Assembly (NCBI RefSeq): GCF_030272615.1
Contig: NC_081410.1
Coordinates: forward strand, 229,312,915 to 229,376,914
Direction of reading: 5' to 3'
Origin: Cryptomeria japonica
Lineage: Eukaryota > Streptophyta > Pinopsida > Cupressales > Cupressaceae
DNA: 64,000 nt
Every line of letters begins with the position of its first letter. Position 1 is the first letter of the stretch. The notes beneath the pieces are model-generated. The model ran no database searches, was not told the origin of the DNA, and saw only the letters and a program-made list of their open reading frames with translations. A program made the position numbers and the translations under genes. Below are positions 11,876 through 25,092 of this stretch, in pieces.

Positions 11876-12711
11876 GTGTAAACTCCTAAAACCAAAGACA
11901 AAGCTAGTGTTGATTTAGTCAAATGCAGTTCCAAGTGGACTGAACTATCCAAGGGTGACACTCACACGTGGTCATCTTCAATAATGATCTTAAAGACCTA
12001 AAGGTGTTCTATTTATTAATCAATTGAATTGATTCGAGTCCACATTTATATCTTGATGGTTGTTATGAATTTTAATCCTAATATGACTCTTTCTCAGGTT
12101 ATGGTTTCTTTATCTATTCAATAAATCTCTTCCTAGATTTGGGGATTGAACAATAGTTAGAAGAATCAGTCTTAGGTTTGAGTGTATAAATGAGTTTGAA
12201 TACAACATTAAAAGAGTACTAACTTTGTGATTAATATAGTATCTTTATTTTACAAGTAAGGAATGTGAACCTATAATGAATAAATATAATGCAATTCTGA
12301 AATAGTTGTGTGATTTTGTAACTTCATAGAGAGTACTTACCCAAAGGGGCCCACTTGAGGTAAAGCTACTCTTAGTTTAATTTATGTTAGTTTAATTAGT
12401 TACATTTCATGCATTTAGTTTAGATAGATATTTTAAATCTAGTTTAGTTAATGCTTCTTCCATTTAATCCATTTTCTTGTAGCAATTATAGCCGAAACAT
12501 GTTAGATGATGCAAGTAGCAGCTGATGGTTATTTTTCTTGAGTAGTAGTTAATGGTTTTTTTTTTAGATTGAATTGTTTTAGTATAATGTTTTTCTTTCA
12601 TTATACCCACTCTTTCTTTGATATCTCTATTTTAGTAGTAGTTATTATTTAGTGGTTGTTTTCCTACACTTTCTTTCGCTGTCATTTTTGTAGTCCATGT
12701 AGGATAGAAAC
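11876..12711. other. Spacer without recognised gene
   Basis: This AT-rich DNA lies between the unit D fragment and the X-3 LTR. I see no ORF of note, no LTR edge and no tandem repeat. Confidence 0.5.
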
Positions 12712-13913
12712 TGTAATGGTGTAATTTGGAAATAGGGTTTAACCAAATAGGATAAGGACACTAAATAACCAAATTATCCAATACATTGAAAGAGGGGTGA
12801 AACTAATACATCTAGTCTCAATCCAAATAAGGAAAGGGTGGGAATTTTGATTACATTCATTGGTTAGGGTTTTGTTCACTCTTTCTAGATTTAAATGGAT
12901 TGCAAATTGTGAAATTAGGGCAAAACCATGGATAACTAGAGTAAATCGATAGAAACAATAAGTTAGAGATGTACCACAGAGCTAGCAACTGAGATCTAGG
13001 AAAAATAAGATATTTAGGACCTGTTCCTAAAAGTTTACCTTGATTTATTGGGATCAAGTAGCATAGATCTGCCCTAGTCCTCCAATTTTTCTCAGTCAAA
13101 AGTTGACCTATTCATCACCGTTGACCATGTCAAAATTCCTGAGTACAAATCATAAACCTATTTCCTAGACATAAAAGGAGAGGGAGAGATGTTATGTATA
13201 GGGGTTTACCTAAGTCAAACCCCATTTTAGGAATTAACCTTAAATAAAATAATGCAAATACTGAAATAAATGTTGGGGAGATATACCTCAAATCTGCAAT
13301 TGTTGATGATGATGCAATATTCTTTGAATGTAATCACAAATGTTGAATGTAATGGCATGAAAAACACATGGACATGAAAAACCATAATCACACACACATG
13401 CTTGTATGAGAATTGATGTAATTTTGCTCCATAATGCTTGAATGATAAATATGCAGCCTTGAATCTTTGAAGATGCTTCATGGATACACAAATACTTTAG
13501 GTATGTAATGGATGCCAAAATTAATTGATAAGATGTCTTTATATAGGGTTCCTTAGGTAAATTACTAATTAGGCAGACCTCCAATGGTCATGTGTAGCCC
13601 TAGGAATCAAATGCTATTGAGGAGATATAGATCCTACCCCATTTCAAATTGGGGTCCATTTGAGAGGGACTAGGGCATTTTGAGGCACCTTGGACCTAAC
13701 CAGGGTGTTCCACACCTCGGTCCTTCTACAAATAGGACCAAGATAAGTAACCAAGGGGTATCCTAGAGTAGGACCCACCAAATGGTGTACATGACATCAA
13801 AGTTGGATAATAGGGTCAAATCAGACCTAGAGAGGGGATGAGGATAGGATACACTAAAGTGGGAGCACAAACATGAGGTGTAAATTGGACTGGTGACAAT
13901 TTATGACACTGTA
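12712..13913 (-). mobile_element. X-3 3' LTR (1202 bp), minus strand
   Basis: This is a diverged X LTR. Its left edge, TGTAATGGTG, aligns with the X-2 5' LTR edge TGTAAAGTGG. Its right edge, TGACACTGTA, aligns with TGACACTACA. Its length is nearly identical to the rebuilt X-2 5' LTR (1201 bp). A reversed purine tract (TTTATCCCTCACTTAAATG) follows at 13914. The minus-strand frames at 12857-13584 are LTR sequence. Confidence 0.75.
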
Positions 13914-15443
13914 TTTATCCCTCACTTAAATGAGAGAACAAGCCTATGCAAATACTCATGGTAAATTAGAAAGATGAGAGAGAGGAGCAACTAGGAACAA
14001 GATCACAAGGAGATAAGACATTTCTAATTTTGAGGAACCAAGCCCCCAATATTAGGATCTTAACACACACACAATCACATGCAAGAACACACAACATGAA
14101 GGGTAAACACTAAAAACAAAAAGGCTCTAAGTCAACTAGTTGAAGAGACCTTGATAATCAAAATGTCTCAACTACTAATCTCATTCTCAGAATGCTATCA
14201 CAAGAACACAAGCGATCACATAAAAGAGCGTGAGCATGCATCAAATGATGAACCATGATACACAAATAGAAAATCTATGAGATCATAGTGAAGATAAAAG
14301 AAAGAGGACATGGACACCACAAGATAGCAAGGTGTGTTATGCTAGGTGATCCCAATTTTGGAGTAGAGTCAAAATAGTCTAGTTGTGTTTTGCTAGTTCC
14401 ACTCATCCTACTACATATGACATTGTTCAATTTTAGGAATTAAGTATCTCATATAAGAATTTAGTTTTTTTGGTTTCAAGCATGAAACAACCTGTATAAG
14501 ACATGAAATGAAAATGCAAACCTGTGTGGTTTTGAGAACATCTTGTGTAAGGCTTTGTTTTGTCTAATTTTAAGAGTTTGCACCTTGTAAAAGACAAATA
14601 TATGCTTGGTTTTAGGAACATCTCGTATAATACTTTGTTAAATTATCTAGTTTTGAGAATGTGTACATTGTATAAGACATATATGAAAATGTTGCGTTTG
14701 GTTTCGGACATGAAGCATCTCGTATAAGAATTTGTTTTGTCTAGTTTTGAGTTTAAATACCCCATGTAAGACATACAAAACATAGTACAATATAGTACAA
14801 AGAGGGTGATATGTGATGGCCCCCCCTTAAGATGTCAACATAGACTTATGTTGATGTCTTAAGGAAGCCAGAAACAAGGATACCCACCTTCAAAACCATG
14901 GAGATATCATTTTAGGCAACGATGTTCATAAATCCAAGCTAAAGAGGTATTACTATTACAAGCAAGGATAATATATTTGGAAAAGAGATATCTTGCAACA
15001 AGTTTAAAGGGAATACTCAGAGGAGAAGATATCTTTTCTCAAAGACATCTACCTCCAAGAGGATATTTTTGAACAAAGATAACATCATAGACCAAAAGAG
15101 AGAAAGGAGATTAAGAATTCATAGCTTCCCCCTATTTATAAGTGAAAGTAATTCTTGATGAAGGATGACACACTTTTTACCCAAAGTGAAGGGTTTGTTT
15201 ACAATAGATATACATTTACAAGTGTAGAATAGGTTGTAGACATGGATACACAACTCTTGCATAAAAGGGAATCCTTGAGAAAAAAAACAACTTCACACAA
15301 GGAATGACATCGTATCGTAAGCAAACACCACTAAACAAAGAAAAAATAAGAAGGATTTCACAACTTCCAAGGAGAGATTTGTTCATAAGAGATATACTAT
15401 TTCAAGAAAGGAATAGGTCCTACCCAAGGAACACACATGCACT
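13914..15443 (-). mobile_element. X-3 internal 3' region, cut by copia-B
   Basis: This is homologous to X-2 23150-24900, including a shared landmark about a thousand bases from the LTR (ACATAGACTTATGTTGATG). It contains its own minisatellite (14430-14775). It stops at 15443, where the copia-B LTR starts. No coding sequence is recognised. Confidence 0.7.
14430..14775 (-). repeat. Minisatellite in X-3, unlike that of X-1/X-2
   Basis: Several diverged copies of a block with GTTTTGAGAACAT and CTCGTATAAG cores occupy the position that in X-1 and X-2 holds the GGAACCAGAG minisatellite. Confidence 0.6.
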
Positions 15444-16397
15444 TGTTGAATATCTAGGCAACTGAGAAGGGGGGGGGGTGTGAATCAGTTGTCAATAAAA
15501 TTTTTCTTTAAACTTTCATTCACAAATTTGAAACTACTAATAGATTTAATCAAAATAGGTACAGCATGAAAGCATACACACATAACATATTAGACACATA
15601 GAACAACAAAATTTATGTGGAAAACCCAAGAAGGGAAAAACCAAGAAAAAAGCTAATCCTCAATATAGAAACACTAGTTAAGGTGTATTTTTATAAATGA
15701 TGGCTCACTGCCAAGATGTTCACTGCAGGTGGGCTTACTACCTAGAAAGGCTCATTGTCAGAGGGCTCACTACCTAGAAAAAGGATCATTGCTGAAGAGA
15801 GAAAGATAAAAGAGAATCTACCACTGAAACATAGTCTACTCTACCGGAACTACTTCCGGTAATAATCCATAACACAACACTTACACATCAACTGAATTCT
15901 TTCAATCTCACATGTCTTCAACACAAAAAGCCATAACAAATCATGTAGATTACACTCCTACATATATTGTCTTTGGGAAAACATAATCCTCTAAGTCGAC
16001 CAAGACAAATATCTAAAATAGGTCACCACTAAGCATTCTGGTGGTGGAAAAGAATGAGAAGTGGAACAAATCACAATGTTCCTCATTGAACACATCGACA
16101 CATTACATACATAACCAAATCCAGACCCAAAACATTATCCAAAAATATTATCCACACTCTATACAATTTCTTTTATAAAACTTTAATGTCTGGACAAAAA
16201 ACCTCGACTTCTAGATCAATTCAGACCAAAAAATAGCACTGAGTAATATCAACAACACATCTTTTGAAAAGCGAGGACATCCGGGAAATCTCCAAACACC
16301 CAACAACATCTCATACAAATATTGTTGCTCAACATACCACATCCAGTCCAGACGACATGATTTGACATCAATGACAACATATGGTGTAATGCTAACA
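15444..16397 (-). mobile_element. Copia-B 3' LTR (954 bp), minus strand
   Basis: In plus coordinates it runs TGTTGAATATC...GCTAACA, giving TG...CA ends. A minus-strand purine tract (AAAGAGGGAGAT) directly abuts the right edge, and copia pol remains lie beyond it. It shows GGCTCACTGCC-like blocks near the left end and a run of ten G at about 15467-15476. It interrupts X-3. The 5' end of copia-B is lost, so no target duplication can be checked. Confidence 0.75.
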
Positions 16398-16412
16398 ATC
16401 TCCCTCTTTGTC
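16398..16412 (-). promoter_or_regulatory. Polypurine tract of copia-B
   Basis: Read on the minus strand it is ATGACAAAGAGGGAGAT, directly before the LTR start TGTTAGCATT. This is the usual copia arrangement and is also seen in copia-A at 51183-51196. Confidence 0.7.
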
Positions 16413-16639
16413 ATTGATGACACATCAACCAACAACATAAAAAAATAAACATATAAACATAGTCTCTCTCCCCCTTAGATACTAATGATAAAGGCAAGCA
16501 AAAAATCCCGCTATGAAACTCACTCCTACTCCCCCTAAGAGGAAGCACCCAAGCATCAGTGCAGATAAAAATATGCAAGCTTCTCACTAGAACAATGCAC
16601 ATCAAAATACACATTAGTTTATATTAGAAAGGGGTGTTA

Positions 16640-17440
16640 CCCCTAACTTCTGCCAAAGATACTCAAAAGTATCCTTCCACAACACCTTAGTAAAGATAAC
16701 TACAATCTACTCCTTTGTAGGTACATACTCAAGTGTGAATTCATTGTCCAACACTTTTTCCCTCAAAAAATGGTACCGAATAGATATATGCTTTGTTCTA
16801 TAATGTTGTACCAGATTCTTTGAAATATTTATTGCACTTGTATTGTCACACATGATGGAGATAGGGTCATCAAAATTTACACCATTGTCCTTCAAAGTTT
16901 GCTTCATCCATAAGATCTGTGTGCAACATGAAGATGCTGCAATATATTTTTCTTCAGTTGTAGATAGGGACATAGAATCTTGCTTCTTACTTGATCAAGC
17001 AACCAATCAAGAGCCAAGAAAGAATGCCATTACTTTTTATGTCATCAACACTTCCATCCCAGTTTGCATTTGTATAAGCTATCAGGGTGAAATCAGAGTT
17101 CATCGGATACCACAAACCATACTCTTATGTAATGTTTAGATATCTAAAAAACCTTTTTACTACCACAACATGTGATTCTTTTGATTCTTGCTGAAATTGG
17201 GATTCTAGACAAACTAAATACATGATATCCGGTCTAGTAGTAGTCAAATATAACAATCCTCCAAATATCAACCTGTACTAACTTGCATCTGCCTTAGGAG
17301 ATTTATCATCTTTGGTTAGATTATATTCAATGGTCATAGGTGTACACACCATTTTGGAATTCTCCAAACCAAACTTTAGAAACTCTTTGCTGTACTTAGA
17401 CTGAGAAATGAAAATTCCTTTATCATTCTAATTAACTTTC
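16640..17440 (-). pseudogene. Copia-B pol remnant: end of reverse transcriptase and RNase H
   Basis: The minus strand encodes the C-terminal part of a Ty1/copia polyprotein. From 17440 downward, RT C-terminal fragments (SKEFLKFGLENSK-like, then TTRPDIM) appear in broken frames. They are followed at 16973-16707 by an open RNase H tail with LSTTEEKYIAASSC and CDNTSAINISKN, close to the intact copia-A copy (LSTAEAEYIAAAS, YDNSSAINMSKN). Stops and frameshifts break the RT part. Gag, protease, integrase and most of RT are absent. The overlapping plus-strand frame at 16843-17139 is a shadow. Confidence 0.8.
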
Positions 17441-17795
17441 CAAGGATGGTGTTAAACTAAGAGCTTATTGAATTTTACTGTATTTTGTCACAAACAATAA
17501 TTTTTTTTCTTATTTTAAGCTTTAGGAGTATGTTAACCAAAACAACACCATTGCTAGCCGAGATATACCTGCATGCACAGCAGAAGAGATTCTCTTGGGA
17601 TATTTCTTCCAAATGAAGCCATGTTGAGGAACATCTAGCCGTGGACTAGAATATTGTTCTTTTTTAGCATTAATAAATCCTTTTGCACACCTTTGTGCTG
17701 AGCTAGACAATAACCCATTTTAGAATCCTTTTCCTCTTCTAGTTGACCCATTAGTAGAAAATCCTTTTGGTGCACTAGTAGTTTATCAAGGGAAT
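17441..17795. other. Junction between copia-B and gypsy-C, no gene seen
   Basis: Copia similarity ends near 17440 and the gypsy-C gag begins near 17796. The stretch between is probably gypsy-C leader, but I see no diagnostic edge. Confidence 0.4.
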
Positions 17796-18162
17796 ATGGC
17801 AAAACAACATGGTGGTGGTAGTGGTGGAAATCCTCACCTCCACCTGACTTGACATTCAAATTTCTCATTGTTCCTCAAAGAGCTAGTCCTAATCTAAAAA
17901 ATATTCCCCCAACAAGTCTTCCACATTTTTATGGCCTTGTAACAGAAGATCCAAATACCTTCCTCTTTGAGTTTTGTGTTTTGTAGAAGCTATGATTATA
18001 CAAAGGATTCACATAAGCTCAAACTATTTCCATCTACTTTAAAAGATTTAGCTCTTCACTAGTTTATGACCCTAGGATAAGATTCTATAACTGATTGGGA
18101 TACTATGAAGGAAATTTTTCTTACTAAATACAAGAATTATTGTAGGGGAAGTGATATGAGAG
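17796..18162 (+). pseudogene. Gypsy-C gag, N-terminal part (split by copia-A)
   Basis: The likely start is the ATG at 17796, followed by a Gly/His-rich stretch and then the capsid region of a Ty3/gypsy gag. Motifs are PPTSLPHFYG, DPNTFLFEF and KLKLFPSTLKD, with several stops and at least one frameshift. The frame at the right edge (SDMR) continues at 52458 once copia-A and one copy of its GAGAG target duplication are ignored. This shows that a single gag was split by the copia. Gag would form the virus-like particle; this copy is non-functional. Confidence 0.75.
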
Positions 18163-20881
18163 TGTTGGATTTGGTTGATCATTGCTTCTGCTAGGATATG
18201 TTGTTTTTATTTATGTCAACATATTCCTATGGTCTATTCCGTTGAGTTTGGGAAGAGTTTTGGATTTGGTTTTGTAGTTTGATTTTGTTGATCACTATTT
18301 TGCAGAATCTGGTATTTCCACCGGTATATTCCGGTGTGATATGATCTTGTGGTGAGACTTTGGATTATCGTTTGGGATGATATCGTGTATCTTAATTTCA
18401 GATGGTTCATGATTTGGTGCTCCACAAGTTATCTTTCCTCGTGATAGTTGTTGATTGGTTGTGTTCTTGAGCCTTGAGACGTTGATCGATGAAGATTTGA
18501 AAAGAGGTGTTGGTGCAACTGTTCTAGATGATTATAATATGCTTGTTGGTGTTTCCTATATGTTTCCTATTTGTTTTGGCATTCCGTATTGATCGTTGTG
18601 CAAGTTTTTGGTGATTTCTATGAACTAGTGATGATTTGTTGTGTTATGCGGTATTTCTGGTAGTGTAGCGTGTTGCAATTAATCTTGGTGGGGTTTATGG
18701 TGTATGTAATCATTTGGGAATTTGAATTAGGTTCATGCTATGTAATGAAAATTATAAAATTAGTCCGGTGGTCGATCTTTGTATCATGCAATGTAATTTT
18801 TGTAATTGTGAGTTGAGGGTTTAGCCAACCTTGTTATCAAGGTTGATGATTTGTATATATAGGTGAGATGCTTATGTAATTTAAGTATCGGTATTATATT
18901 TGCATTATTGGAGAGAGGTGATTGTGCGAACAAGAGAGTTATCATTCGGTGAAGTGTTGAGGTGAGATTGGTGTTGTAGAATAGACAATTGTGCTTAACT
19001 AGAACCGCCATCAAACATTTGTAGATGCTATCATTGTAGTTCATTCCTTCCAGATTGTAATCCGAATCATTGTGTAAGTCAGTGAGACTTCCCTAAGGGT
19101 TGTAGCCTTTCAGGCATATATCTTTTGAGCAGTGAGCTTTAGGCAGTGTGCCTAAATCCATGTGCATTCCCCATTGTAATATTTTCACATACTACTACAT
19201 AGTATCATCTTATTGTGGGTAGGTTCCCATGGTGGTTTTTCCCTTAAATCGGGTTTCCACATAAAAAAACTTAGTGTTGTGTGTTGTGCCGTGTTACCTA
19301 GTCATTCGTCCCTCATAACAAGAGTGAGTCACCTTGCAAAATTTTTAGTTGAGCCCTTTTCTCCCTCTTTTTCTGGAATCTTGTTAAAAGTTCATTGGTT
19401 CAATCCCTAATCCTCCTGTAAATCATTTCTAAATCCTTAGCATTATGTTTCAATGGTCGGTTTGAACCTCATGAACCCCTCGAACCATCCTGAAAGAGTT
19501 CATAGTGTTCATTTAGGTACCATAGGTTCTAAGTTGTGTCTAAAACATTTTTAGGCTAACATTCATATCAAGTGTTTTTCAACAACTCTATTTCACGGTC
19601 GCGGATGATGTTTCATATACTCTTTCTTCAGACTGTGAACCGTTTGAACCTAGTTCAAACAGTTCAGTGATGTTCAAAATGTTGGATGAAATTCAAAGGT
19701 TCAACACACAACCAAAATGGAACGGCAAAGAAATCAATGAAGCATATGGGTGTAGTTTGTGTTTTTAAACCTCACAGGTTCAAGGTTCAAGTTTTGCAGA
19801 TTCAAAGTTCAAGCAGTTCAACTGTTCCCCAGGTACAGATGGTTTGACAAGGGCAAGTTCAAAAGTTGTCATGATAAGACAACTCAAATACTTCAGATGT
19901 ATTTAAATCCCATATGAATTATCATTGTTCATCTCGGCTATATCTATAATTATCAAAATCTATAGAAGGTCCATTCTAATTTCAAAGAAATCAGTGTGTT
20001 TGAGAGAAGAAGATGTGAAAATCATTGAGAACATTATTTTGACAAGTCTGATTTTATGACAGTCATATAGACCCGCACACAGTAGAATATATCTTTTTAC
20101 TCAAACATTTTTTTTTGAAATTGCTCTAGTTAGAATGCAGACAACTAGGTTACAACCAACATATCCAAAATTGAGAAAGATCCAATGGTGGAAACAAAAG
20201 TTACAGCCCCCGCACCGAGACAAATTTTGATTGTCAGAAATATTTTCAGTCCACCCAACATAAAAAATATTTTCATTTTGTGATAAAATATTCAAGTGCC
20301 ACCTGTCCAATATTCTTATAAAATTTAGAGAATTATATTTCTAATGTTTATAAATATTTGATGCTATAAATAAGAGTAATGGGGAAAGTGAAAAGCATAA
20401 GTTAAAAGGTTTTTCAAGATTCAGTTATAAAACTGAATAAAGATCTCATGTAGCTATTTATTGTGAAAGGATTGAAGGAGGCGGGGTTCTTTTCACAGCA
20501 TGTTAGTAAATCTTTGGCATTCATTTTCATGGCTATGGATGAATGTTATTTTCCTTTATTTATTTTTGGTTAAAAGCATATCAAAAATTTAATTCCTTGT
20601 AAATCTTCTAAGAGGGAGTTGTACCTCTCAATTCAGAGGAAGATTATCACTTCAATGATAATCTATCCAACTGTTAGTTCTTTTTGTCCTTCATTCTAGG
20701 AATTTTGAGTTTATTTGTATAGTTATTTTAGAAGGACAAATCTGTTCACTAACATGCTGTTAATTTGCTTATCTGTTATTGCTGCAGTCTATCAGTTTAT
20801 GTTTTGAAGTTTAATTTGTTGTGATCCGGTGATGACTGACTCACCTGCCCTCTCAGTCTTCCTTCTTGATTGCTGCTAACA
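18163..20881 (+). mobile_element. Copia-A 5' LTR, interrupted by solo LTR S1
   Basis: It starts TGTTGGATTTGG and ends GCTGCTAACA. The two parts (18163-19291 and 20760-20881) are collinear with the 3' LTR at 51197-52452. A TATA-like TGTATATATAGG lies near 18849. Confidence 0.85.
19292..20754 (+). mobile_element. Solo LTR S1 (1463 bp) in the copia-A 5' LTR
   Basis: It runs TGTTACC...CTAACA with 5-bp inverted ends (TGTTA/TAACA). Flanks are TGCCG at 19287-19291 and TGCTG at 20755-20759, a 5-bp target duplication with one mismatch. The uninterrupted copia-A 3' LTR has TGCTG once at this place. It has a TATA-like CTATAAATA at 20364. There are no coding domains. The repeated GGTTCAA-like words in its middle are unexplained. 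The family is unknown, though length and ends fit a gypsy LTR. Confidence 0.85.
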
Positions 20882-20883
20882 AT

Positions 20884-20896
20884 TTGTATTAGAGAG
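20884..20896 (+). promoter_or_regulatory. Copia-A primer-binding site
   Basis: TTGTATTAGAGAG lies two bases after the 5' LTR and is a diverged match to TGGTATCAGAGC, the initiator-tRNA-Met primer site typical of plant copia elements. Confidence 0.7.
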
Positions 20897-20937
20897 AGAT
20901 CCTCTGATAGAAGCTTAATTGCTTGAGGAGATCTGGG

Positions 20938-22177
20938 ATGGAAGCACAAGGTATTCTTTTCAAGAAGGACATTCCAAGGTTTGATGGAAGCAACTATACT
21001 ATGTGGAAGAGACGAATGGAGGTGCATTTGAAATGTCTTGGAGAAGATTATTGGAAGATTACTAAGATGCCTATGTTGTTCCTCATAATGGACCATCCAC
21101 TCTTGATGAGGTTAAGGAAGTTGAATATAACATCAAAGTGAATGAAGCATTTCTTGGTGCCCTGACTGATTCTGAAATGACAAATGTTATGGAAGTTCAA
21201 ACCGCACATGAGATCTGGGTGAAGCTTGAAATCCTGTATGAAGGTGATAGTCAAGTGAAAGTTGGTAAGTTGCAGAGTTTAAAAGGAAACTATGAGAAAT
21301 CAAAGATGGGAGATGATGAGAACATACATTCATAAATGGCTAAGGTGAATGAGCTTGTCCTTGGTATAAGATCTACCAGTGGAAAGATTGAAGAAGATGA
21401 TATTATTGCTAAGGTGCTGAGATCTTTGCCTCCTACTTATAAACATAAGGTTGCCGCTATTGATGAGATCCAGAGTGTAACTACAGTGACAAGAGATGTG
21501 TTGGTTGGAAAACTTGCTGCATTTGAGATGAGCGAATTTGGAGAATCACATGGAAAGTCATAGACAACATTCAAAGCATCAACATTGGTATCCGATAAGA
21601 AGAAATATGATCCTGATGAGTGGAGGATATCCGGATATGAAAGAGAAAGAAGAGAGATAACAGAGCAAGAAAGAGAGCTTGATGAGCTTGAAGCACTAAT
21701 TTCCCAGAAATTGCCTAAAGGTGTCAGTAAGTATGATGGAAAGTTGCCCTTGAAATGTTTTTCTTGCAATAAGATAGGACATTTTGCTTCTAGATGCTTG
21801 AAGAGAATGGCTAAGTATGACATACATGATAAGTTTGATAAGCATGATAGGAATGATATATATGAGAAGCATGAAATGTATGATAAGCCTTATAAGTTTA
21901 ACCAAAAGTTTAGGAACCTTAAGAACTGTTATTATGCTGCAGATGAAGGTGTTATAGAAGATGAATCAGAAGGAGATGAAGTTGTGTTTATTGCTATTAA
22001 AGAGGATGAACCTGTGTCTATTGATTCCACTAGCCATTCTATTGAGCAGAAAGCTTTGGATGCAAAGGTAGAAGAAAAGGGTGTATGGGTGATTGACAAC
22101 GGTTGTTCACATTATATGACTAGTGACAAAAGCAAATTTGTAAGAATGGAAAGGTATGATGGTGGAATAGTTAGATT
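20938..22177 (+). pseudogene. Copia-A gag and start of protease
   Basis: The ATG at 20938 is chosen over upstream in-frame codons because it follows the primer site closely and begins MEAQG then PRFDGSNYTMWKRRM, the usual copia gag opening. A CCHC zinc knuckle (CFSCNKIGHFASRC, near 21758-21800) and the start of aspartic protease (WVIDNGCSHYM, near 22087) follow. A one-base loss near 21065 shifts the frame, and stops at 21333 and 21561 break it. A charged Lys/Asp/Tyr-rich spacer separates knuckle and protease. The frame is cut at 22177 by X-2, just after GGIVRF. Confidence 0.85.
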
Positions 22178-23149
22178 TGACTTGTTGACTATGCGGAAAA
22201 GAGAGAGGAAATGAGTGAAATGAAGAACTACCAGTTCAGGATCAGGCTGTAACTTTGGATATGAGCTAATTAGACTGATACAAATCTGCCCTACAAATTT
22301 AGAGAAAAGTCATTAGGACCATGGTGGGAATGTACATGGTCTGCCACAAAATCCATGAAATAAAAAAAGGTTCTTCTATCTTTGCAAATGAAGCCCAAAC
22401 CTGCAATTATAGCTGCACACCTACAACCTACACACATAAAAGAGAAGAAAGGGGGGTTGTGCATAAGGGTTTTCCTCAATCAACACTGGTCGAGGAATCA
22501 ACCTAGAAAGAAATTAATTGCAAATGCTTGAATGTAAACAATGGATATGTATACCTTGTAGATTGGCAACTTATTGATGATGATCTCTTTGCTTCTTGAA
22601 TGTAACCACACATGTTATATGAAATGACATGCAACATGACAAAACCCTAACACACACACACACATGCTTTCAAATGAATGTTATAATGTTGCTCCAATGG
22701 ATGAATGAAGAAGACTTGAATGCTTGAATGCTTGATGATGACCTTGAAATCTTGTATCTTCTCCTTATGCTCTCTATCTATCCTTTCATTTTTTCATCCG
22801 TTCATGAATGAGGGTATTGAATTCCATTTTATACATGCCTCAAGGATTAATTTTCAACCACCAAAGGCCGACAAAGAGGAATAAGAAATCTTGAAGACAA
22901 GAAATGCATAGGAGATCGGGCAGCCCACACATAGGACCACCCTAAGAAGTGGGAACAAGGGTGCCACCCCCTGTCGTACCCTATTTTGGAGCCCAGACAG
23001 GGTCTAAAGTAGACACAATACATAAAGGAGGAAGAAAGAAGGGTTGGAAATGCAAAAATAGGTCTTGGTTAAGGAAGGAAATATCATCGTCAAGGTGAGG
23101 ACCCCAAATGTGGTTAAAATTGCAGGGGTGGCAATATTATGACACTACA
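22178..23149 (-). mobile_element. X-2 3' LTR, truncated at its end
   Basis: This matches the X-2 5' LTR and the X-1 LTR but lacks about the last 200 bp (from TTGTTGACT to the CCACTTTACA end). The break coincides with the copia-A deletion. TATA-like GTATAAAATGG on the minus strand lies near 22826-22836. The frame at 22291-22479 is LTR sequence. Confidence 0.8.
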
Positions 23150-25092
23150 TTTATCCCCCACTTTAGCGGGAGTATGGCTTACTCCACTACAACTGTTAAA
23201 TTAGAAGAAAGAGAGATGAAGATGAGAGATGTAGAGCAAAAATGACAAGGAGTATAAGACACCACTAATATCAAGGAGCAAAAATCCCCCAATCTTAGGG
23301 TCTTAACTCATGTAGACATATGCAAGAACACACAAAACAAAAAAGGCACAAGACACACAAAACAAAGACAAAGCACAAAAATACACATGATAAGAACAAG
23401 ACACAAGACAAAAAACTAACTAGCCAAAGAGATCTCGAGCTTAGATGTCTCAACAACTAATCAAGACACAAAGACCAATCCCATCACATAAACATGAGTG
23501 ATCACATAAAAGAGAAAAGATGACACCATCCATTAAATATCAATAGTAAAGCTATGAGTTCATGAGAGGAAGAAGAGAGAGAACATGAATACACACTTTG
23601 GTGATCCATGAAAAGAAATGTGAAGAAGAAATAAACCATGGACATCTCGCCCCTAAAAATAGGTGATCCATAGAGAGAAGGACATGGAGAATCTCATCCC
23701 TAGAGCTTTCCTAGGTGATCCATCTAAAGAAAGAGAGAGAGTGATAACTCCATTTTTCCCACTCAACCTCATGTGTGTGTGTGCAAGTGAGGTTTGAAGC
23801 ACCTCTTAGGAGTCTATGCCTGAGTACGCTACAACCTGTATATAATGTACAGTACAAGTGTCAAGAAAAGTGTGATATCTCACTCTAAGAGACCATGCTC
23901 TGGTTCCGAGAATAATCACCCAACATAAGAGAAAAGTGGCATCATCTTGCTCTAAGAGACTGTGCTCTGGTTCCAATAATGACCCATTGCACAAGAGAAA
24001 AGTGACAACATCTTTCTCTAAGAGGTTTCCCTCTGGTTCCAAGAATATCTCACTATACAAGACAAGAAGAAGTGAATACATCTCGCTCTAAGAGACCATG
24101 CTCTGGTTCCGAGAATGACCCACTATACAAAAAGTGATGACATCTTGGTCTAAGAGGTTTCCCTCTAGTTCCAAGAATGTTCCACTGTTCAATGCATGAG
24201 AGAAGTATAGTACAAAGGAGAAGTGTGGGTGCCCCTCCCTTAATATGTCAACATAGGCTAATGTTGATAGCTTAAAGAAATTTGAACAAGGATACCTACC
24301 TTCATCACAAAGAAGATATCCGCTATGAAACAATGTCATAAATCCAAGCAAGAGAGGGGATACTCTTCAAGCAAGGATAAGATAGTTGAAAAGAGATTTC
24401 TTGCTGTAAGTGTAAAGGTGATCCTTGGAGGAGAAGAGATCTTTGTTCAAAAGACATCTACCCACAAGAGGAGTTGTCTTAGACAAATATAACATCTTCT
24501 AGAACAAGAAAAGGAAAGAACAAGAATGCAATCCTTCCTCCTATTTCTAGGTGAAAGGGATTCTTGATGAGGGATGAATCATGTTTATCCCTTAGAGGGA
24601 TGGTTGGATTTATCATAGATGTACATAACCAAGTGTAAAAGAGGCTATTGTCAAGGATTAGCACTTCTTGTATAAGAGAGAATCCTTAAGTCAATAACCA
24701 ACAATTCTAGACAAGGAATGCCATCAAGTAATAGAACTCACACCATCCACTTAATAGGGAAAAGTGGATCCCTAGAGAAAGAGAGAGAGAGAAAGATCAT
24801 TGCCCCCCAAGCTAAGGGACAATTTGAAGAGCTTACATAATCTAATAGAGAGAGATTAAACATAAGAAAATGAGCAATGAACTTACATGAACACATGCAA
24901 GAAAAGACATTAGTAAATGTAAAATACACTTCTCAAGAAGTGGTAATCTTTGAAAAGAAGAGAGAAAAAGCATCATACATTCCCCAAGGGGGATTAGTCA
25001 TAAAATAATACCATTGTAAGAAATGATAATCACATAAGAAAAATGCAGCCCCTAAAGAAAATAATGATGCAAGGGAAAAGATCAAAAATCCT
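23150..25092 (-). mobile_element. X-2 3' internal region
   Basis: It begins (minus strand end) with the reversed purine tract at 23150-23166 and is collinear with X-1 1-2052. It is non-coding and includes the minisatellite at 23866-24200. Short frames at 23806-24929 overlap the repeats and have no family motif. Confidence 0.75.
23866..24200 (-). repeat. Minisatellite in X-2, 5 copies of 62-70 bp
   Basis: GGTTCC-type cores at 23902, 23969, 24035, 24105 and 24167 each follow a CTCTAAGAG block. This is the reverse of the X-1 repeat, with one more copy. Confidence 0.8.
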